NCBI GenBank assembly: GCA_900074885.1 | Contig: FJUW01000012.1 | Coordinates: 1,409,841 to 1,473,840 of the forward strand | Length of the DNA: 64,000 bases | Source of the DNA: Rhynchosporium graminicola | Taxonomy: Eukaryota; Ascomycota; Leotiomycetes; Helotiales; Ploettnerulaceae | Reading direction: 5' to 3' | In this document: positions 1 to 11,982 of the stretch, piece by piece | Numbering within the stretch: position 1 is the stretch's first letter | How the letters are laid out: every line of letters starts with the position of its first letter | Notes under the pieces: model-generated | What the model saw: only the letters and a program-made list of their open reading frames with translations | Databases searched by the model: none | Told to the model about the DNA's origin: nothing | Program-made: the position numbers and the translations under genes

Positions 1-521
1 GCAATGCTGATGTCCGTATCATGTAAGATCAGTATAGGACTATGGCTGCACGGAATTTCCCGGTCGAAATGGAGCATGTAGACGGATAGTCAAAAATCTG
101 ATGACGTTATTTAGCTTGCTGCCCATGGCGATCATGTACAGAATACCATGAGACATCATCGACTATGTCGCTCTCAACTGTCGTACCTCGGGGTCAATTC
201 ATCTTTCGCCTCTCTTCCTGCTCTTACACCTTTTTGTTTGTTAAAGCAAAAACATATCAAATCCATCACGAAAGCAGGGCAGAGTAACAAATCGAATTCT
301 TTTCATTTTAATTCACATCCCCGCAACCCAAACGCAACGCAAATATGCAACTTAGGTAAAGGAGGCACCCCGCTCAGGATAAACGCAACCCACAATAACT
401 GCGATCGATACTTTTTGCAGGTCTTTATCCATCCATTTTTCATCCCCCCAGCCAGCAATATCTGCCTACTTCTCCTTCTCAACCTCAGCCCTCTCAATAT
501 GCCCCAATAGACATATTTGGA
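1..521. other. 3' flank of the KH-domain gene; no gene seen
   Basis: This stretch follows the stop codon of the minus-strand KH-domain gene. A 120-codon open frame runs on the plus strand, but it has no recognisable domain, and its second half overlaps sequence expected to be the 3' untranslated region of that gene. I see no RNA gene or repeat. Confidence 0.6.
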
Positions 522-3500
522 TTAGTCCCAGTTGCCATTGCCATTGCTGGTCTGAGGGTATGAGTCCCCATTGGCACCAGAATTACGACCACCTCCGACA
601 TTACCACTGATACCATCCTGAACAGCCTTCAGAACCAAATCCTTAGCCTTCTCCACACCCTCAGCAGTTCCCAGAATCTCAATAGCTTCACCACCAGCTT
701 GATCACGCGGAACAGTGATCTTACAGCCCGTAGCCTTGCGGATCTGGTTAACCTTGTTTCCACCTTGACCGATAACGTAGCGGTAAGTGCTTGGATCTGG
801 CAGGATTAGGTAGCCAGCAGTAGTGTTCTTCATTGCGGCGTCGATGGCTGCAGTGAGTGTTGCTACGGCCTTTGTAACGTTGTCGGGTGGACCGCGTAGA
901 ATCCAGGGAATCTCACCCTCGATGCTGGATTCGGAATTGTCTATGATGTTCCAGATGTGTGCGTCTAGCTCGGAAGGCTCGTCTGTTTGAAGGGGAAGGT
1001 TGCTGCCGTTTCCACGAACGTTGGTAGGTGCTGTTGGCTTAGGTGGAACCTTGTGACCTGCATGATCAACAGTGACCTTGTTGTCGTTACGAAGTCTTCT
1101 GAAGAATTGCCCATTGTCTGCGATGGTGTGGTGGACCTTTCTTGGTACTTGGACAGTCTCGCCCTCTTGGTCCTTGACGAGGTCGAGGATATGGGTCTTA
1201 GCTGCTTCGACATCGACTGGTAGACCGGTGACCTTGATGCCAGTTTGCTCGCTGCCTTGTCTCGGTATGTCGATAGCAACCTTAAACTTGGCTTCAATGT
1301 CCTTCTTCGTCTCACCTCCACGACCAATGAGCGAGCGATGCTTCTCGGTAGGTACGTCGAAAGTCTCGGTAGCTTGATTCTCACGCTCAAGCACGATCTT
1401 CTCCATAGCTGCGATAATCTTGTCAACGATGTCTGCCTTTCCTTCGACCTTGATAGTATTTCCGTCAGACTCAGCCTTGGGGAACTGAACAGTTCTTGCA
1501 AGCTCTCTGCGGTCATCTGATCCTCCGGCGCCAACTACGATGTCACGAAGGGCAGAACCTAATCATATTAGCTAATGTTCTGTGAGTCAATTGAAGAAAT
1601 ACAAACCTCCAGTACCAATAAGTGCTCTATGGTGCTTCTTCTCTACCTCCAGAGTCTTGGTTACGGTAGTGTCGAAAACATCTCTCTTGGCATCAATCAA
1701 TTTCCGCGCCTGCGCTACTTGAGATACAGTACCCTTGATAACGATCTCAACTCTAGTACTAGGATCCTTAATATCTCTGGCATTTGGAATCTCAATTCTG
1801 GCGCCACTGGTTTGTCTGATCTCATCCATACCACTACCGCGCTGACCGATCAGAGATGGAATTTGTCCAGCTTGAACAGAAACTGCGGCGGAATGCGAGT
1901 TGTCTTTGAGGTACTGGTAGAGGGACAGGATCTCATCTCTGGCTTCATCAGCTCCCTTCTTGGGACCTTTGACGGTGACCTCATCAGGCTCTTGATCCCG
2001 TCTGTGTTGCTTCTTGCCAGCATCACTTGCAGCATCAGCATTGGACTGGTCGTCCCTAGAAGGCTTGGCAGATCTAGGGAAATGGATCTGGACTTTGTAT
2101 CGCGTCTGAAGCTTATTGATCTGGGCACCACCAGCACCAATCAGTTCGCGATGAAATTTGGGATCGATTTTGAGAGTGTAGGTTGCCTCATCAGCCCATT
2201 GGCGACCAAGATTTGAGATGTGCGCCTTTGCAGCTGCAGCCTTAGCTTGAGGTCCCTTGAGCTCCACAACACCGTCATTGACGTTGATCTCGACATCAAA
2301 CTTGTCTCGCAAGTCGCGAATGTTGGCACCACCCTTTCCGATCAGCTGGTTGGCATGCTTTTGGGGGAAGTCGAAAGTAGTTGTGAAGCCGCGCTCCTTC
2401 TCGTCCTCAATTGCTGTGGCCACGAACGCATTGACCTTCTCAGCCAACGCCTCGACCGCAGGGGCCGGACCCTTAAGAGTCACGATGGTACCTGCATTAG
2501 CGACCCGCACCGGAATTTGATCTCCAGCACGAGCTTGCTGCTCCTTCTGGATGAATCGGCGTAACTTGTCGTGGAAGCTAGATCTGTGAGCAAGGTTCGA
2601 AGAAAGTACGAGTTACATGACTTACATCTTGGGTACATCGATTGATGTCGAAATGATAGCATCTTGCTTGCTAATGATATCTAGAATATGTGTCCGAGCA
2701 TCCTCTAGGCCTTGCTTGAAGGCCTTGATTTCGTTAGCTGACGGTGTGTCGCGGGGAATCTGATAATCTGAATCTAGGCCAGAATCGCCTTCGAAAACGA
2801 GCAAGACTGGAGCGCCTTTCTCAGAAGAGTCTGGGATAACGACGTGAACACCGTAGTCTTTCTGGACACGAGGTGTGATGTCTCTTTGGATGTGACGATG
2901 GAAGAAAGGATCAACTGGCACAGTCGCCATTCGAGAAGGTGGGTGAGCTCCAAGAATTTGGTTAATTTCGTCCTTAGCACGCATGCCGTTTGCTGCTTCT
3001 CTGAAGTAGAGTTCCCATGCTGCCGCACCATCGTCCAAAATGGGCGTGTTAATGCTAGCTTTGTGGGCAGCCTCGAGTCTCTCAATTTCCTTACGTGCAC
3101 GAAGGTAATGGGTGACATTGCGAGCATGCACACGAGCTCCTCCAGGAGCATTACGAAATTGTCTAGAGATGTCCAATGTGGAGGAATTGATGTTGGAGGC
3201 CAAGCTAGTTGCGTGCTCCTTTGCGGCCTGGAGCTTATCAGCAGGACCGATGAAGGTAATAATGTCTTCACCGTCATCGGTTGGCAGGATAATAGCGCAT
3301 TGAGTTGTACCAAAGAAGTCTTCTGGAGACACTCCTCTATCACCAATAACATATTGATGCTGACCCCGGTCAATACCAGCATATTGCTCTACGGCCAATC
3401 TCTGTCGCAACTCTTGGGTTAATCTTTCAATTTCAGCACGTGCAGCTTGGACAGCTGCGCGATCACCTCCAAGAGTAATATGGTTGTCGCCAAAAGCTGG

Positions 3501-4638
3501 AAGAAACTCAGCCTGGCCAGCAGCAGCTTTTCGAGGAGGTGCTTGAGAGGTCCACGTGTGATGGGGAGGTACCCTAACTTGTACGCCATGTGAATCCTCA
3601 AGCGAGCTTGCTGGACCAGCGAGAAAGGGGTAAAATTCGGCAGGAATAGAGCGCAGTCTCGTGTTGACTGCGGGAGTTCTCTCATTTGCAATCTTGGCAA
3701 TTTCCCTTCTCGCCATCTGAATAGCGACTGGATTACCCTCAATAACAATATCGATCATGTCGTCATCGTCGTCGCCTCCTTGTGGCATATCTTCCGTCTT
3801 GGGCATTTGGATTCGAGCACCAGTAGCCTCTTGTAGACCCTTGATTGTCGAACCTTGCTTTCCGATAATATGAGCTCTAGCTGATTTTGGGATTGAGACC
3901 TTAGCAGTAGACTGCGAAGTATTAGCAGTATAGATCGTCTTCATCCTGGGTGTAACTGACCTTAGCACAAATTTGAGCACCCAAATCTCTGACTGCCTGT
4001 TGCTTGAGGGCCTCCTTCTGGTTACTCGATTCTCTGAATTCCAAAATGCCATTCTCTCCCGTCCGCATAGTCAGATTTGTCCTCAATTTCTTGTTGATGT
4101 CCTTCAAAAGATCTGGCAAAGGCTTCTTGAGTTGGTTCCGTGGCAGAACTTCATTCTTTTGCAAAACAAGTCTGGGAGCCTGAATCTGGACTGCCGGAGC
4201 TTGGACCGAACTTCTTGGGGCAGAAGTTGGAGTCGCCGAACCGTTAGTGGCACCACTATTGGCACCATTGATAGGTTTTCCACCCCAACTTCCTGCAAGA
4301 ACTGGTGCCTGTGTTGGCTTTGGTGCTCCTCCTAGGCCAGGGAAAGCAGTAGTCGATTGAGGATCTAAAATTGGCGCATTCTCCTTGTCAGAAGAGTCAT
4401 CTACCCTGCGCTTGCCAGCTGCTTTGGCAGACGTGGCAGCAGGCCAATTGCTCGAAGCGGTGGGCTCATCAAGATCTTCAAGTATATGATTTTCCGCGAG
4501 AGGTGCTGGCGGATGCTTCAAGTCGGATTCATCAGGCACTTCGTCTACGCTGACTTTGTGCGCAGTATGCATTTGCTGGAGTCTTTGGGCAGCAGACAGC
4601 GGAGCTCCACTGCCATTGGTTCCGTTCTCTGAAGACAT
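522..4638 (-). CDS. SCP160: Multi-KH-domain RNA-binding protein, vigilin/Scp160 type
   Basis: Four exons on the minus strand, 4638-3961, 3911-2626, 2583-1607 and 1558-522, join in frame to give 1325 residues. The three introns are 49, 42 and 48 bases. At least eight KH-type GxxG loops are visible: GKQG near residue 240, then GDRG, GKGG, GAGG, GQRG, GTGG, GRGG and GQGG towards the C-terminus. Several sit in the typical setting of [LVI]IG-x-x-G followed by a basic helix. The first 220 residues are polar and low in complexity, with no obvious domain. Known Scp160/vigilin proteins bind mRNA and ribosomes at the ER and have about 1200-1300 residues, so the length fits. The second loop (GDRG) carries an acidic residue, which suggests a degenerate KH there, as in other vigilins. 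The start is the first ATG of a long open exon. The exon-joining residues restore continuous KH domains, which supports every splice. Confidence 0.95.
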
Positions 4639-7600
4639 GGTGGCTTGTTCGAGGTATTCGGTGCGATTGGGAGAGGTTTAGGAGTTTCGAAAAAGGGTGC
4701 ACAACTTAGGATTGAGGATAGCTGTTCGGTTCGAAGATTAGAATGTCTGCAGATAATCGAAGTTTATAGTCATACAATAAAAAGGTTAACATACTAAGAA
4801 GATAAAGGAGAGATGGGTGAGTTGCAAACCCCAAGGAACCCCGTTAACAAAAGTGACGTTATAAAGGCCACGAAGATGAATGGATTCCGCTTTGGACTTT
4901 TCCTAGTTTCTAGAGAGTTGCATTAAGGGCAAAAGAGATGCAGAGAGTATGTGAACAATTGAACTCGTGGGGGAAGATGCAGGGTCATGCAAGACGCCGT
5001 TGGAAGAATTGTAGGGATTCGGGAGACGTGGTAACAGGAGAGGATACGCCTTTTGGAAGCTCTCCGATGCTCGAAGTGGAGTAGAATTTAAGCGAATTGA
5101 GTGACCCATGTAACGTAAACCTGAGGCATCAAATCCTAGCACCTGTGAGAATATTAGGAGATGAATGAAAAGAGAAAAGACACGTCTTCCTTTTAACTTG
5201 ATTAGCATTCATTATTCTATTGCCTTGCCTTGCCTTTCTCGAGATACACTGTTTGCTCGCCGACAATTGATTATTCAATGCTAAGTCTATCACTTCCGCC
5301 ACATTCAACCGGCTCGAGCCACAACGGAAGTGGGGCTCAATTGAATCGGGGAGGTCATGTGATATCGGTCTTTCTAGAGGAATCTAGAAACCTGTCCATC
5401 ACGGTGAGTAGAGGCGGCAGGCTGGAAAACAAGTATAACAGTATGGAACCTTGGGTGCACTTCCACAACGAGTGTTGGTCATTGGGAAGGCTTCTTTCAT
5501 GTTCTGTTCCATGATGCATTGGATTAAGTTCAACAGAGTTAGAAGATGTTCTGGTCATGGAACTTCCAAAGATAAAAACAAGGTAGGAAAGGAATTTGAC
5601 CCCCAAAGTCTTTTATTAAAGAGCCATTGGCGTGTAAACTGACTACACAGAGCATTGTCATCTAGAGTGAAGTGTGTGCATGAGTCATAAGATTCATATA
5701 CGCGTGATAGACAAGAATAGTGAATTGGTCGTGAGATGAAGTATTCGTGAAGCGGAGGTCTCCCAAAGAAGCTATCACTTTTTTTGAACGTATGCATTGA
5801 AGCCCAAAGATTCCGACCCTCACACATAATCAATCCCCTGCTATACGGAGGCCCACCCCGAATAGTCTTTATGGCCGAACGGAAGCAGGACGAGAATGAT
5901 GTTAAGGCCTTCGAGACTCTCACCGACAATCACGTTGTTGTTTGGCTTACGTAGTATCGTGACACAGATTGTGGACCGGGTTGAGAAAGTCGTAAATTCC
6001 CCTTCCTTCTGGTCTTGGTTGGGAAAGCCGTGGTGGTACTGTAAGACAGGCTGTAGCCAAAGCCGACCGAAGGCGAATGCGCGTTTGCAGAACGGCTTTA
6101 AGTACGAGCGAATCTTCAAGATGTCGCGTTGAAATTTCATGAAGAACTGGTTTAGACTCTCTTCCAAGTTTCCCGATCTGGAAATTTAAAAGCCATAGTT
6201 GATTGGCCGTTGAGATGCAGATCGGAAACAAAAAGCAAGGCGTAGTCCTGCAAATCTTGGGTCGGTACAGTGCAGTACTCCTACATGAAGAGGACGTACA
6301 AACGATCCCGTTTGCTTCTGGAGGTACAGGGTTTTCATGGGTTCCCATCGCAACATGTCAAGCAGAGCTGGGCCCTCATCTGAAGTAGCGACCTGGACTT
6401 GCAGCACTTCTGACTCTCCCGACTTGTACATTTGTACGTTCGGGGCTGCGATGCACCAGCGGAAGTCACGGAGCGATGTCTTCGTAGACCGGTGTCACTA
6501 CTGCGCAACTTGGATATCCGGTGTGAAGGTAATGAATGCACGAGGTGCAGCTTGCGGACAGCGGATGTAGTGCGAGATGTAGTGTGAGATGTGGTGTACC
6601 TGTATCGGTATTTAATGTCGCTAGATCAGTTGCATCATGTTGTGTAGCACAAGGCGGAGCCTTGTTGGGGGATTCGACTAAAAGGAACTTTGGTAGATAT
6701 AGACATCACATTGCTTCGACATAGAAACCGGATATAACAAAAGCAGCTTACTGGCGCAGGGTAAACGACTGCCGTTTATCTGAGGAACGAAGGCTTCCAG
6801 ATGAAGGATGGAGTTGGCAATTTTATGCGGACAGTAATTGCGGCAGAGAGCGAGATGGTGGAGTTACAAAAGTCGTTACCGGTGTAGCACTTTCGATTTG
6901 CCTTTCTGCGGTGATGTCCACGTTAAGGTAGACTCGGTAAGGGGTCTGTCATGTTGCGATTGGTGAAGGAGAGAAGAGTGCACGCCATATGGACAGGAAG
7001 ATTTTCATTATTCGCGCCGTGCTCCTTTCTGCAGCCCTTCAGTCTGCAATTTCGGACGGTTCAAGGGCTGGGGACCACTGCATATGCTGGAACGAGAAAG
7101 AGGAAGGAAATGATGGAGGAAATGATGAAAGGGCATAACTGGGATCGGGTGACACGGGACCATGTCGGTACTGTATGGAGGTATTTACTAGGCTCGCTAG
7201 ATATATCAAATATGTTAGTGCAGATACTGAGACGTCCGTTAAATTTCACGGAGCGAGGGGGTTGTGTGGTCAAACTTCGTGGTCGGAAAATGCTTGCAAT
7301 TAGATGTCCCATGCAGTATTTATAGTCTTGCTGGTATTCCCAGACCACGGTGGCTTCTAATCTACCTGTGTCCTACTGCAACCTGATGACATTGAAAAAA
7401 CACTTGATCAGTCATCTCACCAGGTAATTTGTATGTATCATGCCGAAGTTGAAGACTAAATGAAATTAGCATAAGAAAAGCAACATCGACTTCTCTCAAG
7501 TCTTCCAAGACGTCATCCATGTCATATTCCGAGCGGATTCTACTCCGTTTGCACCGGTAGTGACCTATCTGACCTGGACACCTGTGTTTCTCCTCGAGCA

Positions 7601-8258
7601 TCTTGATAGACTGCAGGTGGGGAAAATCTGATTAGTTTTCTGCAGAAGAAAGGTAAAACATCCTATGTGGATACGACAGATGAAGAAACGGAAAGCATCC
7701 AGCCGGGGAAGCAGGAACAGAAGGACGAAGTGGAAAATTTACATTTATTAGATACATGCTTACTGGGATAGTAGGAGATTATCACTTCTAGAAGCTAGAA
7801 GGCCGATGGGCTAGAATGAATATCGGCTTCCCAATTTTGATGTTGCTGACCTGGTGATACAAAGACTGATATGATAGTATCCACCTAGGTAGGTAGGTCT
7901 TGTTGGAGCTTCAAGCCTCAAACGTAGCTGGATTGAAGGATAGGAATGGAAAGGTTCACAGTTGTCTGTCGACGGCTTCACCTTTCGAGCTTATGTCCAC
8001 TTCATTTCATGTCCATTTCATGCCCATCTCATGTCCATTTCATATAAGCATCCATGTCTTTTTCCTGCTGATCTCATTCTCCTCGTGTATGGATTTCCAG
8101 GACTGCCCCTCCCCTCCTCCTAAGTAGAGCGGGCCGCAGCCCCATCCCAGCCAATCACAACAGCCTCTCTAGCATCAGCATCCATCCACACTACCACTTT
8201 CTAGGTAGCCTGCGCCCACTGAGGTTGGCCCAATACCGTAATCTGGACGGACATTCTA

Positions 8259-8307
8259 GCGGTTCCAGCACCAGCACCAGCACCAGCACCCGCACCAGCA
8301 CCCGCCA
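8259..8307. repeat. CACCAG microsatellite-like tract
   Basis: A short imperfect tandem run of CACCAG/CACCCG hexamers (about seven units), in the upstream region of the PAK gene. No coding role is supported. Confidence 0.8.
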
Positions 8308-8659
8308 AACAAGTTGCCCGCTGTGGCAGCTGCCAGACTTCAGAATTACTCCGAGGCTTGACTTGCAAGCCAACCAACCTAACTAAAGTTGACGCCCACG
8401 AGCTTCTATTCTTTGGCAATCGAAAATTCTTCTTCAATTGCTGCTCAGATCGGACCAGATCAGAAATCAACAGAACTCGGACTTCTGGCTGTACTCTCCA
8501 TTCAACCAACCTGTTCGGAGATATAGTCAGTCCCCAGCAATTCCATTCTCGTCCGTCCTTCTCGTATCTATCTATCATCTCCTCCACCAAGCTAGAGCGA
8601 GATAGATAGATACCTACTGTACGTACCGTACCGTACCATACTTGTCCGAATTCAAATTT

Positions 8660-8750
8660 GACAGAATTACGCGTTCGAGTCCAACTTTGGTGGCAGAATT
8701 ACGCGTTCGAGTTCAGCTTTGACGGAATCACGATTTCGAGTTCAACTTTG
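8660..8750. repeat. Three degenerate ~31-base tandem repeats
   Basis: Three successive units share the core GAATTACGCGTTCGAGT followed by TCAACTTTG. They start near 8660, 8692 and 8722. The third has ATCACGATTTCGAG in place of the core. They lie about 0.6 kb upstream of the PAK start codon. They could be tandem protein-binding sites or a drifting minisatellite; the sequence alone does not decide. Confidence 0.75.
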
Positions 8751-9204
8751 ATCAGGTAGGTAGATACCTTGCCTACCTACGCATCCAGGTTCGAGTTCAC
8801 TTCAACTTCTCCCCAACACAACACCGCCAGCCCCCACTATCAATCAACTCCTTCCTTTATCGCACGCACAACCTCAATCAAGACTACCTGCCTACCTGCA
8901 CCGCGTCGCGTCACGTCGTATCGCATCGCATACATCGTATACGGTCGTCTTCCACAGGCCTCTACACCCTGTCCTCGAGAGTCGTGCCGTCAATCGATGG
9001 TCCAGTCTAGCGGTTGATACACAGACACAGGAACAGAGACAGAAACAGAAACAAACGTGGAGTTGGGTGGTGGTCTTGCAGCCGCCAGCTCGAGCCCCCC
9101 TCCGATCTGATTGGACACAACTGAACTCACCCACCTCGCGCCTGCACCCTCCACTACCTTCCCACTCACTACCCACTACCCACTCACTACCTTACCTACC
9201 TACT

Positions 9205-9252
9205 TACCCTACTCTCCAACCTAACCTAACCTAACCCAACCTAACCTAACGC
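9205..9252. repeat. AACCT pentamer tract in the leader of the PAK gene
   Basis: Tandem AACCT units sit just upstream of the start codon, inside a long CT-rich stretch that begins near 9125. The CT-rich stretch is a common feature of fungal 5' leaders. The unit is not the TTAGGG telomere repeat. Confidence 0.75.
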
Positions 9253-9301
9253 GGCATCTCAAGCAGAGAGGTCTGAGATACATACCCGTCACGTCACAAC
9301 C

Positions 9302-11982
9302 ATGGACGAAATAAAGCCCACAGCTCGAAGACTCACTAAGAAACCTCCACCCGCAACTCTCGCTGCCCTCGAAGCACGCAACAACGAGACCCAATCCCTC
9401 CGCAGCCAACGAAGTTCAACCAGTCTCTCGAGAGCTCCCTCCGCGCCATACCCAAGATCGCAACCTGCCCACGGACATTCTCGAAAGACGACTTCCCCAA
9501 ACCCCGCTGCTTTCACCTCCTCGAACTCCTCGCTTGATCGTAACACATCTGGATACTCTCCGGTCCTGGCGAACTCGGAATTCAGCGCGACGCCAGGCCA
9601 AGGTGGGGGCCAGGGCCATTCAGGAATATACCCACTGAGCGAGAAGTCGTCCGCTGAATTGATCGGGGCACCATTCGACGGTTCTGGAATCCTTACCCAT
9701 ATTGATTCTACCAAAGCTTCTGGCTACCAGAATTCTCTGCGCCGTCCACCCCCACCACCTCTCACTCACGCTGTGTCAACCCCCATGTTGATGAGTCCAT
9801 CTCTACGACAGTCGGCAAGCTTCTCAGCAGGAGACAGGATGATGAGCGAAAAGACCCCCCCTCGCATTAGCGAGAACCAATTGATTAGTCCCAAGCGATA
9901 CTCCGATGAGACCAAGGAGCCAAAGACCGGCATGATCCGAAAAAAATCTGGATTCTCGGGCTTCATGAGCAGTATTGGTGTAGGTTCACCTCGAGGTGTG
10001 AAGATATCGGCGCCAGAAAATCCGGTACATGTTACTCACGTCGGATATGATAACCAGACAGGTCAGTTCACGGTAGGTTTTATGTCCCCAGTGCAGAGCT
10101 CCTTTGCTGATCTTCTTAGGGTCTCCCAAAGGAATGGCAGCGCATGATCAATGATAGCGGTATCACGAAGAAAGAGCAAGAGCAGAACCCAGAAGTGGTT
10201 ATGGAAATCGTTGGTTTTTACAAGGAGAATACTGACAAGGGAGGGGATGAGGTCTGGGACAAGTTTGAGAACGTGAGAGTACCAGAATTGCGGGTCGGAA
10301 CTTCAGCCCCATCGCCTTTGTCTCCAGCTCTACTCAATACCCCAAACTATGGATCGATGAGCGGCTCAATGGTAAGCCCGCCCGCAAGTCCCCGATTCCC
10401 ATCGAATCATGAGACAAGCTTCGAGAACCCAAGATCACCCCCTCCCGTTCCCCGGCCAGGACAAACACCAACATTGCAGCAGAAAGACGGAATGGTACCA
10501 TCTCGCCCAGCTCCTAGACCACCCGTTTCTCTCCCGACCAGAGCTGCTCCTCAACCACCTGGGCTCGGAAAGGACTCTGGGATTGGTATGCCTCGACAGA
10601 GTGAGGATTTACCCGCATTGGCCTATGTCCCTCCCGACTCATCGCCTATGCTTCCAGAGGAACATCGATCTAGGTCAAATTCTCGCGCCAATGGAACCTC
10701 CCAGCACGCCGCAGCTGTTCAAGTTACGTCTCCTCAAGCAAATTATGCTCAGCAGTTGTTTCATCAGCAAGAAGCAGCCATGAATCAAGCACAGCAACAG
10801 CAGGCCTCGCTTGCTCGGGCGCCAAGTAAGCGTCAACAAGCACAGCTGCCGACTCCCCCTACGTCCCAAACTCAATTCCAACAAGCCCCAAATCTCAATG
10901 GTGTACCACATCCTAGCCAGCAAGTCAGAGCCGTCCCTGGTCCTCGTCCAAGACAACGAGCGCGTCAAAGCACCGGGTTTGACATTGTGGCGCGTCTAAA
11001 GCAAATCTGTACGGAGGGTGATCCAAGAGAAATCTATAAAGACCTGACCAAGATCGGCCAAGGAGCTTCAGGTGGTGTGTTCACGGGCTACGAGAGGGGC
11101 TCTGACCGCTTGGTTGCTATTAAACAGATGAACCTGGAGCAACAACCGAAGAAAGACCTGATCATCAATGAGATCATCGTCATGAAGGAGAGCTCGCACC
11201 CCAACATTGTCAATTTCATTGACAGTTTTCTGATCACTGGCGAGTTGTGGGTGATCATGGAGTTCATGGAGGGCGGCAGTTTGACAGACGTTGTCACGTT
11301 CAATATTATGTCTGAGGGTCAGATTGCGGCTGTGTGCCGAGAGACACTCAAGGGCCTTCAACATCTCCATTCCAAGGGCGTCATTCACCGAGACATCAAG
11401 TCGGACAACATACTTCTCTCAATGGATGGAAACATCAAGCTCAGTAAGTCATGCTTGTCCGGGTTTCAGATCCTATGCTAATGACGTTGCAGCCGATTTC
11501 GGTTTCTGTGCCCAAATCAACGAAGCCCACAACAAGCGAACCACCATGGTCGGCACGCCTTACTGGATGGCTCCCGAAGTAGTGACACGTAAGGAGTATG
11601 GCCGCAAGGTCGACATCTGGTCTCTCGGCATCATGGCTATCGAAATGATCGAAGGCGAACCCCCATATCTCACCGAATCACCACTTCGAGCCCTTTTCCT
11701 GATTGCTACGAACGGCACGCCTACAATTAAGGATGAACATGCTTTGAGCCCCGTCTTCAAAGACTTCCTTTACTTTGCGCTCAAGGTAGATCCGGAGAAG
11801 CGGGCCAGTGCTCATGATTTGTTACGAGTATGTACTCCTGTCCTTCTGATTGTGGACCCAGCTGACAAACAAACCAGCACGACTTCATGAAACAATGCGC
11901 CGATCTCATCCAGCTCTCTCCCCTCGTGCGCTCGGCACGTATCGCTCGGGCCGCAGAGAAGGCTCAAAAAGCTGCATCATGA
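9302..11982 (+). CDS. STE20: p21-activated protein kinase, Ste20 type (CRIB + kinase)
   Basis: Exons 9302-10072, 10120-11443, 11493-11827 and 11878-11982 give 844 residues, with introns of 47-50 bases. A Cdc42/Rac-binding CRIB motif lies at about residues 234-265, beginning [15 protein letters not shown], with GLPKEW restored across the first intron. A long proline/glutamine-rich linker follows. The kinase domain occupies about 563-820: glycine loop GQGASGG, lysine of VAIK at 592, HRDIKSDN with the catalytic Asp at 682, DFGFC at 700 and the PAK activation segment [15 protein letters not shown]. There is no pleckstrin domain, and the GDP linker plus CRIB flank resemble yeast Ste20 rather than Cla4. 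PAKs of this type act downstream of Cdc42 in polarity and MAPK signalling at the plasma membrane. The start is the first ATG after a CT-rich leader. An AATAAA-like motif lies at about 12019, just after the stop. Confidence 0.95.

Larger units (their letters stand above)
4639..9301. other. 4.7-kb intergenic region with both upstream regions; no supported gene
   Basis: This is the upstream region of the minus-strand KH gene and of the plus-strand PAK gene. Many open frames of 60-130 codons occur on both strands, but none has a recognisable domain or a consistent exon structure. A minus-strand frame near 5.0-5.2 kb begins with a hydrophobic stretch, but that stretch contains a good 3' splice site (branch-like CCTAAT followed by TTCTCACAG), so it may be an untranslated leader of the KH gene. 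The last 1 kb holds pyrimidine-rich and microsatellite sequence typical of a long kinase-gene leader. Confidence 0.5.

Noticed and set aside
148..510. 120-residue plus-strand gene
   Set aside because: It lies in the probable 3' untranslated region of the convergent KH gene and has no recognisable feature.
4903..5208. Small secreted protein on the minus strand
   Set aside because: The hydrophobic start overlaps a good 3' splice site and may be in an untranslated leader of the KH gene; no cysteine pattern or family is seen.
8665..8760. tRNA gene suggested by GTTCGAGTC/GTTCGAGTT
   Set aside because: The bases around the would-be T loop do not pair and no anticodon or acceptor stem is present; it is part of a 31-base repeat.
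9205..9252. Interstitial telomere repeat
   Set aside because: The unit is AACCT, not CCCTAA, and lies in a CT-rich gene leader.
9302..11982. Cla4-type PAK
   Set aside because: No pleckstrin domain precedes the CRIB, and the sequence around the CRIB and before the kinase resembles Ste20.
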